A program made the position numbers and the translations under genes. From Monoraphidium neglectum (taxonomy: Eukaryota; Chlorophyta; Chlorophyceae; Sphaeropleales; Selenastraceae), in contig NW_014013252.1 in NCBI RefSeq assembly GCF_000611645.1, positions 1 to 28,766 of the forward strand: a stretch of DNA of 28,766 nt, written 5' to 3'. Position 1 is the first letter of the stretch. Each line of letters opens with the position of its first letter. Shown piece by piece: positions 19,620 through 28,766 of this stretch. The notes below the pieces were generated by a model, which saw nothing but the letters and a program-made list of their open reading frames with translations, was not told the origin of the DNA and ran no database searches.

Positions 19620-20213
19620 AAATATGTACAGTCAAGCAGGCAGACGAGCAGGACGCGGAGCTGGCAGCCTCCCAACCACCAGTATTGCCCTGGCATGCTT
19701 GCGTGCATAAGCTTGGCGGTGGCGAAGCGATGGATGTTCACAAAATGGGGTGAATTGTAGCAAGAGCGGTCGAGGCAGAGGCGGTTATGTGCTCAGTGGC
19801 ACATTGAAGATGCAGGGCGGGGGGTGGCTGTACAACATGCATTGGCAAAGCGCAATTGGTTTGCCGTGTCTAGGTAGAGACTAGGACCTGCCAAAATTAG
19901 GAGGTAGCTTTTGGCCAAATCGCCAAAATGATCGATTGGTTCTTCTGCTGCATGCCTATTTCGATGTCAGAAAAGGCAGCTCGTCAAGCAAAAACTCCAG
20001 GGATATATATCCACCTGCAGAGAAACTTGCCACAAGCAGAGTTGGCCGCATCCTGCATCAGCCGTCAAGTAGCGCTTGAAACAGCGCCACAACACCCTTC
20101 AGGTAACAGGCTGCGCAAGTAATAGCACATGAGAGGTGCAAGCGCCAGTTCGCGTGCCCTGGCCAAAAGGGGCCCAGCACCAAGAAGCCAGTTTTGGACC
20201 AGCACCCCTCTAT

Positions 20214-22928
20214 CTACAGGGCGGTCAGCACGCGCAGAACGTCGGCCGAGAGGTCCGGCCAGTCATCGTCAGAGCTGCGCTTGCGGAAGAGGACGCCGGC
20301 GATGAGGTACATCCCAGAGCGCTCGGAGTAGAAGGCCTCGCCGCGGCGCTTCATCTCTGATATCCATTGCCGCACCTGGTGACACGTGCACGCGGGTACA
20401 GGCGGTTTGGAGATGTCAGAATTGCCGCATGGATGCACAGTTCAATGCAGGGGCCCGAGCGCGTGCCGGGGATGTGCCGGTGACCGCCAGCATGCACGTT
20501 GTGTGGTGTGCTGCCTGCAGCTGGCGCGCGCCAGCAAGAGAGGACGTTTGCTTCCCAGCAAACAACTAGAACCGTAACAAGCTCGGCGGGGGGGGGGCCT
20601 GAAATTGGGGGCGGCTCGTCCTCGACGTGCAGCTCAAGGGCAGGGGTGAGTGGCAAAGCCGCCTGGCGTGGCATGCGGCGCACCTCTGGCTGCGACGAGT
20701 AGGTGCCGAAGGGCAGGGGCCAGGCGGAGAAGTCGTACACGCCGTATCCCTCCTTGGCGGCGTGGCGCAGGACAGACACCGGGTTGGAGTAGGCTGCGGA
20801 ACGATGAGGGCGTGGGCGAGGGCACACCAGGGGACAAGTGGCAAAGTCGCAGGTCAGCCAGGGGTTGGGCGAGCGTGAGAATAAATCGTCGCACCAATGG
20901 GTGTATACTTGAGAAACATTTACAATGGGACATACTGTGCTGGTGCTGCTCTCACAACCTCCCCTCTGTTGGCGCATAGGCGACAAATGCCCTGTCACTC
21001 CCAGAGGAATGATGCACCTGCTTAGACGAGCCCGTCACCCCCCCCCCAGGCCCTGCCCACCAGACACGAGCATCATGGCGCGCGGGAAGCCCAGGGACAG
21101 CAGCTGCCGCGTGAGCTCCGCCCCGTCCCTGCCGCCGTACAGGGCCGGCATCAGCAGGCCCTCGGGGTCTGGGGGGGGGGGGGGTAGGCAGAAGGCAACA
21201 CCAAGGAGGGAGATGAGGCAGAAGAAGGGATGAGATTGGAGACCATATGCTTTAAAGTGCGGGCATGCAGGCTGCACGCTCCACGCCTGTGCCGCGGCCC
21301 CACTGCGCCGAGCATCGTTTTGCAAGCGAGGGCGGCCAACCGCAACATTTGAAAAAACCAGCGTCGCCATGGGCATCACAAAACAGCAACGCGCTGATGT
21401 GGCGAGAACGACGCGCAGGCGCCCGGGAACGGCACAGCCGCTCACTCACACGTGCGGCCCTGCACTCTTCTCGCAATCAAATTCAGACAAGATAGAGTGC
21501 AGACCGACCCCGTCGCAGCGCTGCGGGCGACGCGCAGCCGCCCTGCAGCAGGTCCTGCCGCACGCACCTCGGGCCGGCAGGTAGGGCGGGTTACTAATGA
21601 GGCAGCTGGAGTCGTCCTCTGGGCTGAGCGCCTCAAGGTGGCTGGCGGCGCCCTCGAAAAAGCAGCCTGTGCGGACCTCATACCTTTGGATGTTATCAGG
21701 TGCGCGCGCACAAGAGAGGGGGGAGGGAGTGCGGGTGTGTGTATGTGAGGTGGGGGGGGGGTCAGCTGCTATGATGGGAGAGTGTGATAGCCAAGGGGTA
21801 CTTTGGGGGAGGCCGCGGGCGCGAGCGCCCTGGGGGCTATGAAGCCCGACAGGGACGGGACTCGTGGACGCTGGAGAGGGGCGTGCTCAGCGGCCACAGG
21901 CAGCGGGGCCGGCTGGACGGTTCGCGAGCACGGCTGTACTTCCAACCGACGAGGCATGGAAGGAGCTGACGGCAAGCAGGCCGACCGCGACCACTGCGCA
22001 GCGGCCGCGGCGCCTCGCGCGCAGCGCAGCCACACCTGCTGCCGAGGCCAAACTGCTGGGCGCGGCTCCTGGCGACCTGCGCCGCCGACGCGTTGAGCTC
22101 AAACGCGGTGCATGCGCCGTCATAGGGCGTCTTGAGCAGCGCAGAGATCACGGGGGCCCCGTCACCCGCCCCAAACTCCACAACGGTCTCTGGGGCGTCG
22201 GGCCTGTGGTGGGGTGAGCGATGAGAAAATGAGGCGGGCGGTGAGAGCGGGCGGGTGCGGACCAAGCGGGGGCGAGGGCGCGTGCGCGATGCGAGCGTTG
22301 TGGAGGGCATTGTCAGCAGCCTGACGGTCGCTGCTGCTTCGACCGCGGAGGCGAGGGGCCGGTCCATGCACGGGACGGCGAGGGCCGGCTGCGAGCGAAA
22401 CGCCAGCAGGTAGTCCTAGTCAGCATGGCGGTTTCCGCCACCCAGGGGGGCTCGCGGCTCTCCTGCACCGCTTGGGCCCCCGCCCACTGCGACCGCGGCG
22501 CCCGCCAGCCGCGGCCCGCCAGTTACTGCCGCACCCCCGCCCGCCCTCCCTTGGCCACACCTGCCGAAAACGAGCTTCTCGAGAGCCTGAGAGTAGCAGC
22601 TCGACTCCTCGGGGCACACGAACACCTCGTCGGGCGCATACACAGGCAGCAGAGTCGTCTTGCTGGCGCCGCCCGCGGGCGCCTGCTGCTGTGCCGCCGC
22701 CTCGTCGCCCTTGGCGGGCCGCGCCTTCCCATTGGCCTGGGGTTCGAGCGTCGCGGCGGGGGCACCTCCCAAGTAAGACAGCAGCTGGGCCGGATGGGGG
22801 CTGGGCGCGGGGCCGGAGGCGCCGTTGCCGTTGCTGCCGGCGCGGGGGGGCGGGGGCGCGGCGCGGCGCGGGGGGGCGCGCACGTGGCGGGCGCCCGCGG
22901 GCTGGTGCACGCTGGAGGAGACACGCAT
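20214..22928 (-). CDS. HemK-like class I SAM methyltransferase (NPPY type)
   Basis: There are six exons in transcript order: 22928-22561, 22203-22036, 21683-21568, 21168-21061, 20793-20684 and 20375-20214. All junctions are GT-AG with matching phase and give 343 residues. Residues 1 to about 85 are low-complexity and basic, possibly a transit peptide. The core begins near PEESSCYSQALEKLVFG. Motif I is ETVVEFGAGDGAPVISAL, an acidic TAFELN strand follows, and the catalytic-type motif LISNPPYLPARDPEG comes next. NPPY marks enzymes that methylate planar amide or amino nitrogens, as in HemK/PrmC (Gln of release factors) or N6-adenine enzymes. The ALYGGRDGAELTRQLL segment also recalls HemK. The tail (YSNPVSVL, then WPLPFGTYSSQPE) resembles cyanobacterial proteins as I recall them, so a plastid origin is possible. 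The substrate is unknown. Confidence 0.87.
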
Positions 22929-24502
22929 CCTTGCTATTTGGCAGGCGTGCGGAATTCAAAATTTGATAAATATGTCTTTGAAGAATTGTGCTGTGTGGCA
23001 AATGTGGGTTTGAGCGTGAATTGGGAGGGTTTGAAGCAGGCGTGGCGGCCGCTGACGTAACGCACTGTCACGCACAAGCCGCGAGTCACTGGGTACAAAA
23101 GGACGATCCTGAGCCACACATCCTTTGCACCCCTGAAATTCTCTGTGCCATTACCAGCAGTTGAATGCCGCCGGCCGCTGCGGCAAAGTCGACGGCTGGC
23201 TGCAAGCATGCACATCTTGAGTGACGGCGTGGGCACGCAAGGCATGAAGGCAGTGGAGCTGGGCAGGGGTGAGACGCGCGTGGGCCGTGCCAAAAATCGG
23301 GATCTGTACGATTAGCTTGTTGCTTGAAACATGCATTCGGGCTGATGGTGGCAGCGAGGGCTGAACATCAGGACGCGGATTGAACAATCCGGCCTGTCCC
23401 GCCGCACCAGAGGATTGCAATTGCTCAAAATCTCTGCTTTTCTTGTGTTTCCGAGCGTGCTGATCCGGTTGTGTCGCGGCCCTGTGCGACACCAACCACT
23501 GTTCACGCTCCACGTCAGCAACCGACCCGGACGCCGCAAGACAACAGTGCCCCGCCCCGTCTCAACAACTGAGAATTTGAATGCTACAAGGCGATGATCC
23601 AAATCACTTGACAACTGCCGTACGCCCCAAATGCAAACTGAGCTGTCCAGCTCGAATTGATGTTACACGCAGTGGTGATCCCTCAACCTTACTGTCCCTG
23701 GCCTGCGTTGCATGCTGCACTGCGACTGTCTGGCGTCTGGTCATCTGCTGCTTCCCTGTTCCCTTCCACATCCAGTCCCGCGCCAGCCAGCAAGCCAGAT
23801 AGGCAGAAGGGCTCTGCATCAAAAGATCTGTGGGCCCCATTACAGCATATGTGCAGGGAAGAGGAGGGGCAAGTGCAGCTGGCCAGCAGCTCAAATGGGG
23901 TCGCCACGGCAGGAACAGGGCTCGTATAAAATGGGTCAGGGGCAACTCTCTCAGCTCCCTGTGGCGGGCTCTGCGCGATACCGCCCCCTGCTGCTGCTTC
24001 GCTGAAACCTGTGGGGCAATCGCCCCACAGATTTGAGGAGGGGGACAAAAAGACGTGCGGCTCGGGGGCGAGCGCTGGGGAAGAACAGGGGTAAATAGAC
24101 ATTGACAAACAGCTCATACAAACAAGCGACGAGCACAGCAACACATTGGGATCCAAAAGATCGATCCTGCCTTTGACAAGGCCTCGGCTGCCGCCGCCGC
24201 CGCCCACGGGCGCGGCTTGGGACCCCGCAGTGGCCAACAGCTGCACAAGAGTCAAGGCTTCGGCGAGGGGGCAGGGCCGGCCGATGGCGGGGCCCGGCGC
24301 GTCGCAGCACCGCCCCCGGCGTGTGCGACCCGGCTTCTAGCGAGCGAAGGGCTGCCTCACCCCGCCGCGCCCCCCCGTCCTAAGTTGCGCCCGTCGAGCA
24401 CCCACGCCACGAATTCATGCACGAGGCCTCGTGCACAGAGCCACATGTGGGTGTGCTCATCACCGGGAGCGGCGTAGCGAAGCACGGCGCACAACCGACG
24501 CC
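22929..24502. other. Intergenic region: methyltransferase promoter and HSP90 3' UTR
   Basis: About 1.6 kb between two - strand genes. Bases 22950-22990 are markedly AT-rich and contain tatttatc on the - strand just upstream of the methyltransferase ATG, a possible TATA-like element. The right part is probably HSP90 3' UTR. No coding domain was found. Confidence 0.55.
23840..23844 (-). terminator. Putative TGTAA poly(A) signal, HSP90
   Basis: First TTACA (TGTAA on the - strand) beyond the HSP90 stop codon, about 660 bases downstream. Confidence 0.4.
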
Positions 24503-27500
24503 TCACTTCTTGCCCCAGGGGTCGTTGGGGTCGCTGCTGACAACCTCGGCCTCCACTGGCTCCGCCGTCCCGCTGCTGGCCGAGGTTGAGGGCGCCGAGG
24601 TGTCGTCGTCCGGCAGGGCGTCGCTGCCAATGGCGAAGTTCATCAGGGTGAAGACCTGGGAGGTTGAGGGGGGGTCGTGGTGGGGTTAAAACAGTTGGTT
24701 GGAGGGGCAGGAAAAAGGGGGAGGAGGCGCGTGTGCAGACGTGGTGGGTGTGGGTGAGACCGACAAGGCTGCGATTGACCGAGGTGCAGCCCGCGCGACA
24801 GAGGGCAAGCCGGAGGGGCGCCGCCAAGCCTGACCCAAGGGATGGAGGCGCCCGCGGCCGGGGCCCGCTGGCAGACGGCAAAACAGCTAGAAGGCGCACA
24901 CGCGGGGCACGCCCGGCGAGGGAGCAACCCCTCAAAGTCGTTGCCCCTGGGCCAGCCGACGATGCGACAGGGGGCTGGGGGCGCACCTTCTGGGCGTAGT
25001 CGCGGGGAGAGTCGAGGCTGAAGCCGCTGGTGAGGAGGGAGGTCTCGTAGAGCAGCACAGACAGGTCAGCAGCACGCGGCTTGTCGCCGTCCGCCAGCAG
25101 CACCTGCAGGGGGTGGTGACAGGGAGGGTATGATCAGGCGTGAAGCAATTGTGGTGATCGGTGTGGGCCATGGCCCAGCACACAAGGTGGGGGAGAACCA
25201 GGGGGCGCAACAAGCAAGGTCGAGACGACACGGTGACGCGCACGGGACACACATGGTTGCTGCCTCAGACATCCAAGGAAGGTTTCCACCGCAACAGCTC
25301 TCGAGCCCGGCGAAGGGCGAAAGCTCTAGACGGGCACTGCGAATGTTTTCTGAGAACGGCCCTATGCTGGAATCTTCATCAGGGGCAGCAACCACGCGCC
25401 TTGCTGGCCCAGCACCCTACCAGGCACCAAACTAGGCACAACACCTTCTTAAAAAACGTACGGACCTCACACCCTGTCACTCCAAGACACGTCCATCCCC
25501 TGTGTCACCAGCACAACCAACCAATTGCTTCTTCCGCCCCCAGAATAACAATGAAGACATGCTTTGCGGAAAAACAGTTTCGCATGACCACTCCGCTTGA
25601 TCCAAACCACCTGCACGGACACACACAATTACGCGCACCCCAACGCGCGGTGTCAAGCAACACGCCCCCGTACCTTGATGCCCCTGACGATGTCATGATC
25701 CGGGTTGACCTCCAGAATCTTGCGGCCCCTCATGTACTCCATGGCGCGCGCATCACCCATGGCCTGGGGGGGGGGGTGTGAAGAGGGGGGATGCGAGGTG
25801 AGGCGTACGGCGCGAGGGGGTGCGAGGCCCGCCGACGCAGCGGGAGAAGGGGAATGGGCGGACGCGCCCCTGCAGGGCCCGCCGAGCCGTCCGCAGCCGG
25901 ACGGGCCCGGGCTCAAGGGACATCGGTCCCAAACTGCACCATGTGAGGGCAGCGGCGCCGCAGTGCGCGGGCTCCGTCCCCTCGACCCAGGCTCGAAGCC
26001 GCCCCGCCAAAGGGGCGTCTGTCGCCGACTCAATCATCGCCGGCTGAACGACCAGATGGGGGCACCACCCACCTGGGTCTTCATGATGCGCTCCATGTTG
26101 GCGCTCCACCCAAACTTGGACGTCACCAGCGCGCAGGGCGAGTCCAGCAGGCGCGAGGACAGCACCACCTTCTCAACGCGCTCCCCCAGGGTCTCCTTCA
26201 GGAAGGCCGTCACGTCCTTGAACGAGCTCTCAAGCTCCTCCTTCTGCGGTTTGGGGGGTGGGGAGTCGGGGCAGTGGAGTCGTGTTGTGCGCTGTGTCGC
26301 GCCGTCGCCGATGCGAGGGTCTGATTGGGCATGTACCAGGGGGCCCCAAAGCGCTCGTTACACGGTGGGACGAGAACAACTTGGGGGCCACTCCTGAGAG
26401 TGTTGCTGGCCTGCATGCCCCGCGGCCAACGGGGCGAAAAGAGATCCCCATCCCCCCTCAGTCCGCACCCCCAGCCCAGCGCCAGCCGCCGCCCAGGGCG
26501 AGCACCCAAAACAGCAGCCACAGGGCATGCCCTTGGACGCCTGAACACTCGACGCCGACACAAAAACGACGCAAAGCAAAGCTTCCTCGCACCTTCTTGG
26601 CGTCCTCCTCCCCCTGCGGCAGGTCCAGCCCCTCCTTGGACACGTCCACCAGGTCCAGATCGTTGAACTTCCCGAGGTTGGTCACCACGGCCTCGTCGAT
26701 GGCCTCCGTGAGGTACAGCACCTCGTAGCCGTCGGCAGCCAGCTTCTCAACAAAAGGCGCCGCAGCAGCCACCTCCACGCTGTCCGCGGCCTGCGGGGTC
26801 GAGGCGGGGATGGTGGTGTGTCAAGGGATAATCAATCGGGGGTAACAAGTGACATGCAGGGATGGCGGTCAAGACAGGGGGTGCCGGTGCTTGGTGGGGG
26901 AAGGGGGGCGCCGGGCGGCTCAGAGGGGGGGAGGGGCGGCGGCGTTTGGTGGCAGGGCCGGGATGAGGTGCGGCCGAGCAGGGGCGGCGGACCGGAGGGT
27001 GCTGGCTGGCGGGGGAAGGCGTCAACGACCGCCTGCCGGCGTCGTAGCACACGCGCGGTGCGCCTTGCGCTGTGCGCCGGGGGCGCGTCGCAGTTGCGTC
27101 TGTGCTTCAAAACACGTGGCGCCCTGAGCCCTGGCCGCAAAACCCTGGACCCACCATGTAGTAGATGCCCTTCTGTCCCTCCTTCATGCGGCTGACGTAG
27201 GCCTCCAGGCTGGTGGGGGCGTCCTCAGACTTGGAGCTGAAGAAGCGCAGCAGCTTGGCCAGGCGGGGGCGGTTGTCCTGGTCCTCGATGACACCGACCT
27301 TTGGGGGGGGGGTGGAGGGGGAGGGGCGATGAGCACTTGTTTAGGGGTCGAGGGTTTGGGGTTTTGATTTGGATGGGTGGATAAAAAGTGTGGTTTTACG
27401 GGAGGGCATGCGTCCGTGTGGGGGATGATTAGGGCTGGACGCCGGCTGGCCCATTTGAATTTGGCGATGCTTGATATACATCAAGGGGGGAGTGTGCAGG

Positions 27501-28766
27501 GATCAGAGAGGGGCAGGACAGAGGCGGCGTGTGTGCGCCTGCAACAAGGCCGGCGGCGCGCCCCCCAACCGTCAATGAAGCTGCTGGAGTGCGCGCGTGC
27601 CGAAGAGCTGCTGAATTGCACGCGTGCAGTCCAGCAGCTGCTCTTTCCTCAAAGCAGCCGCGCGCCCCAAGCCCCGGCCCACTCCCCCTCCCCAACACCC
27701 TCGGGGTGCCCCTGCGGCGCCCCCAGGATGCCCCTCCAGCGCAGCGCCCACCTTGAGGTTACGGCCAAAGCTCTCCCAGAAGGTCTTGTAGTCCTCACCC
27801 CCCTCCTTGGACGCCAGGTCATCCATCATCTCAAGGCTGGGGGGGAGAGGGGGGCGGGGCGCATGCCGTTGGCTGGGTGGTCACGAGGCGTACAAGCCAG
27901 CGGCCCCCCGCCGCCCCGCGAGGCCCGCGTGCGCGGCAGCAACAGCACGTCGTTTGAGGCGCTTGATCTCGCCCCCTCCCCCAACCCCAGCAAGCGTCCC
28001 TCCTCCTGCACTCCCCTCTACCCACCACCGCGCGCCGCCGCCCCCTGGGGCCCCTCACCTGCGGCGGATGAGCTGCTTGCGGATGACGCGCGTGATGCGG
28101 CTCTCCTGCAGGATCTCGCGGCTCACGTTCAGGGGCAGGTCGGACGAGTCAACCACACCTGGAGGGGGGTGGGGCGTTCCGGGGCCGGGGTTGGATTGCA
28201 GATTGTACATGGGGTGCCGCGGCCGTAGAGGGGGGAGGGGGGGTGCCACGAGGAGACGCTCTGCCGGGATCACTGTGGACCTGGCCACCAAAGGCGGCAG
28301 CGGCCACGCGCGGGCTGCACGAACAATCTTCTGCGCACCACCAGTTCGGACACAAGCCGCACAGTCATAGAGCTCCGGCTCCGACGAGCCGGTGAATGGC
28401 ACAGGCAGGCCCGATGGCGGCCCCCAACTTGAATGCAGCGTCCACACCATCCACTCCCCCATCAAGCAAGCACATTACAAAACACCGAAACCGCCCCCGG
28501 CAACCCCTCACCCTTGACGAATGAAAGGTAGCGGGGCATGAGGTCCTCGTCGAACTCATCGCTGATGAAGACGCGCCTCACGTACAGCTTGATGGAGCGG
28601 CTCTTGGCGTTCCAGTTCTGCTGGTCAAAGGGCGCCATGCCCGGGATGAACAGGATCGAGGAGAACTCGATGGTGCCCTGGGGGGGGGAGGGTGGGTGGG
28701 TGGGGGGGGGGGAGTGAGAGGGGATGTGGGGCGGGCAGAGCGTGATGAGACAGGTCGTGACAGGGA
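24503..28766 (-). CDS. HSP90C: Plastid-type HSP90 chaperone, 5' part outside window
   Basis: Nine exons in transcript order: 28677-28512, 28158-28059, 27836-27752, 27298-27155, 26790-26593, 26243-26073, 25763-25674, 25103-24987 and 24655-24503. Junctions are GT-AG with matching phase and encode about 406 residues. The visible protein runs from the middle domain ([54 protein letters not shown]) through the C-terminal dimerisation domain ([35 protein letters not shown]). The N-terminal ATPase domain lies past the right edge. The C terminus ends DPWGKK, not MEEVD (cytosolic) or KDEL (ER), and is preceded by an acidic linker. That ending resembles plastid HSP90C of plants. Known role: stromal ATP-dependent folding and protein import, with HSP70B in Chlamydomonas. 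Introns carry long G-runs on the + strand, directly upstream of acceptors. Confidence 0.95.

Larger units (their letters stand above)
18690..20213. other. Convergent intergenic region, aspartate oxidase / methyltransferase
   Basis: About 1.5 kb between two stop codons on opposite strands. It is less GC-rich to the right and carries TGTAA motifs on both strands. No domain is recognisable in its short frames, so it most likely represents two long 3' UTRs. Confidence 0.6.

Noticed and set aside
22204..22420. Extra exon (DYLLAFRSQPAL) between methyltransferase exons 1 and 2
   Set aside because: Its phase does not fit the exon 1 donor, whereas direct joining to the acceptor at 22203 gives a continuous frame (FGRPDAPETVVEF).
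27377..28228. 283-codon + strand frame across HSP90 introns and exons
   Set aside because: It crosses several well-supported - strand exons and introns and has no recognisable domain.

Overview
This is nuclear DNA of a eukaryotic green alga, probably a chlorophycean. Coding regions are broken by many short to medium GT-AG introns and exons are very GC-rich. Products include thylakoid, plastid and mitochondrial-import proteins, and pentamer TGTAA motifs (the chlorophyte poly(A) signal) lie downstream of the stop codons. No operons, ribosome-binding sites, tRNA or rRNA genes, CRISPR arrays or transposons were recognised.

Layout, left to right. (1) BTB/POZ-domain protein, + strand, 32-1336. (2) NSUN6-type PUA plus RNA m5C methyltransferase, - strand, 5014-1779, 7 exons. 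(3) TIM10, a mitochondrial intermembrane-space chaperone, + strand, 5304-6208, 4 exons, divergent from NSUN6 with 289 bp between the start codons. (4) LSD1-type protein with three zinc fingers, - strand, 8033-6980, 4 exons. (5) Small unrecognised protein, - strand, 10469-9621, 3 exons, with an ambiguous (possibly GC-AG) intron. (6) Thylakoid calcium-sensing receptor CAS with a rhodanese-like domain, + strand, about 11252-13856. (7) Plastid L-aspartate oxidase (NadB/AO), first enzyme of NAD synthesis from aspartate, + strand, 15292-18689, 5 exons. (8) HemK-like class I SAM methyltransferase with an NPPY motif, - strand, 22928-20214, 6 exons. (9) Plastid-type HSP90, - strand, middle and C-terminal parts only (9 exons, 28677-24503); the ATPase end lies beyond the right edge.

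For all genes except BTB and the first junction of CAS, the exon chains were built by hand. Splice sites were accepted only where phases match and the protein motif continues across the junction. The genes are neighbours, not an evident pathway. Three encode plastid proteins (CAS, aspartate oxidase, HSP90), but nothing shows joint regulation. Gaps between genes hold UTRs, promoters and CA- or G-rich simple repeats. I did not find a convincing new biological system. The best leads are the small unrecognised gene with competing donor sites, the methyltransferase of unknown substrate, a 20-codon upstream ORF before aspartate oxidase, and an Arg/Gly-rich insert in the NSUN6 catalytic domain.
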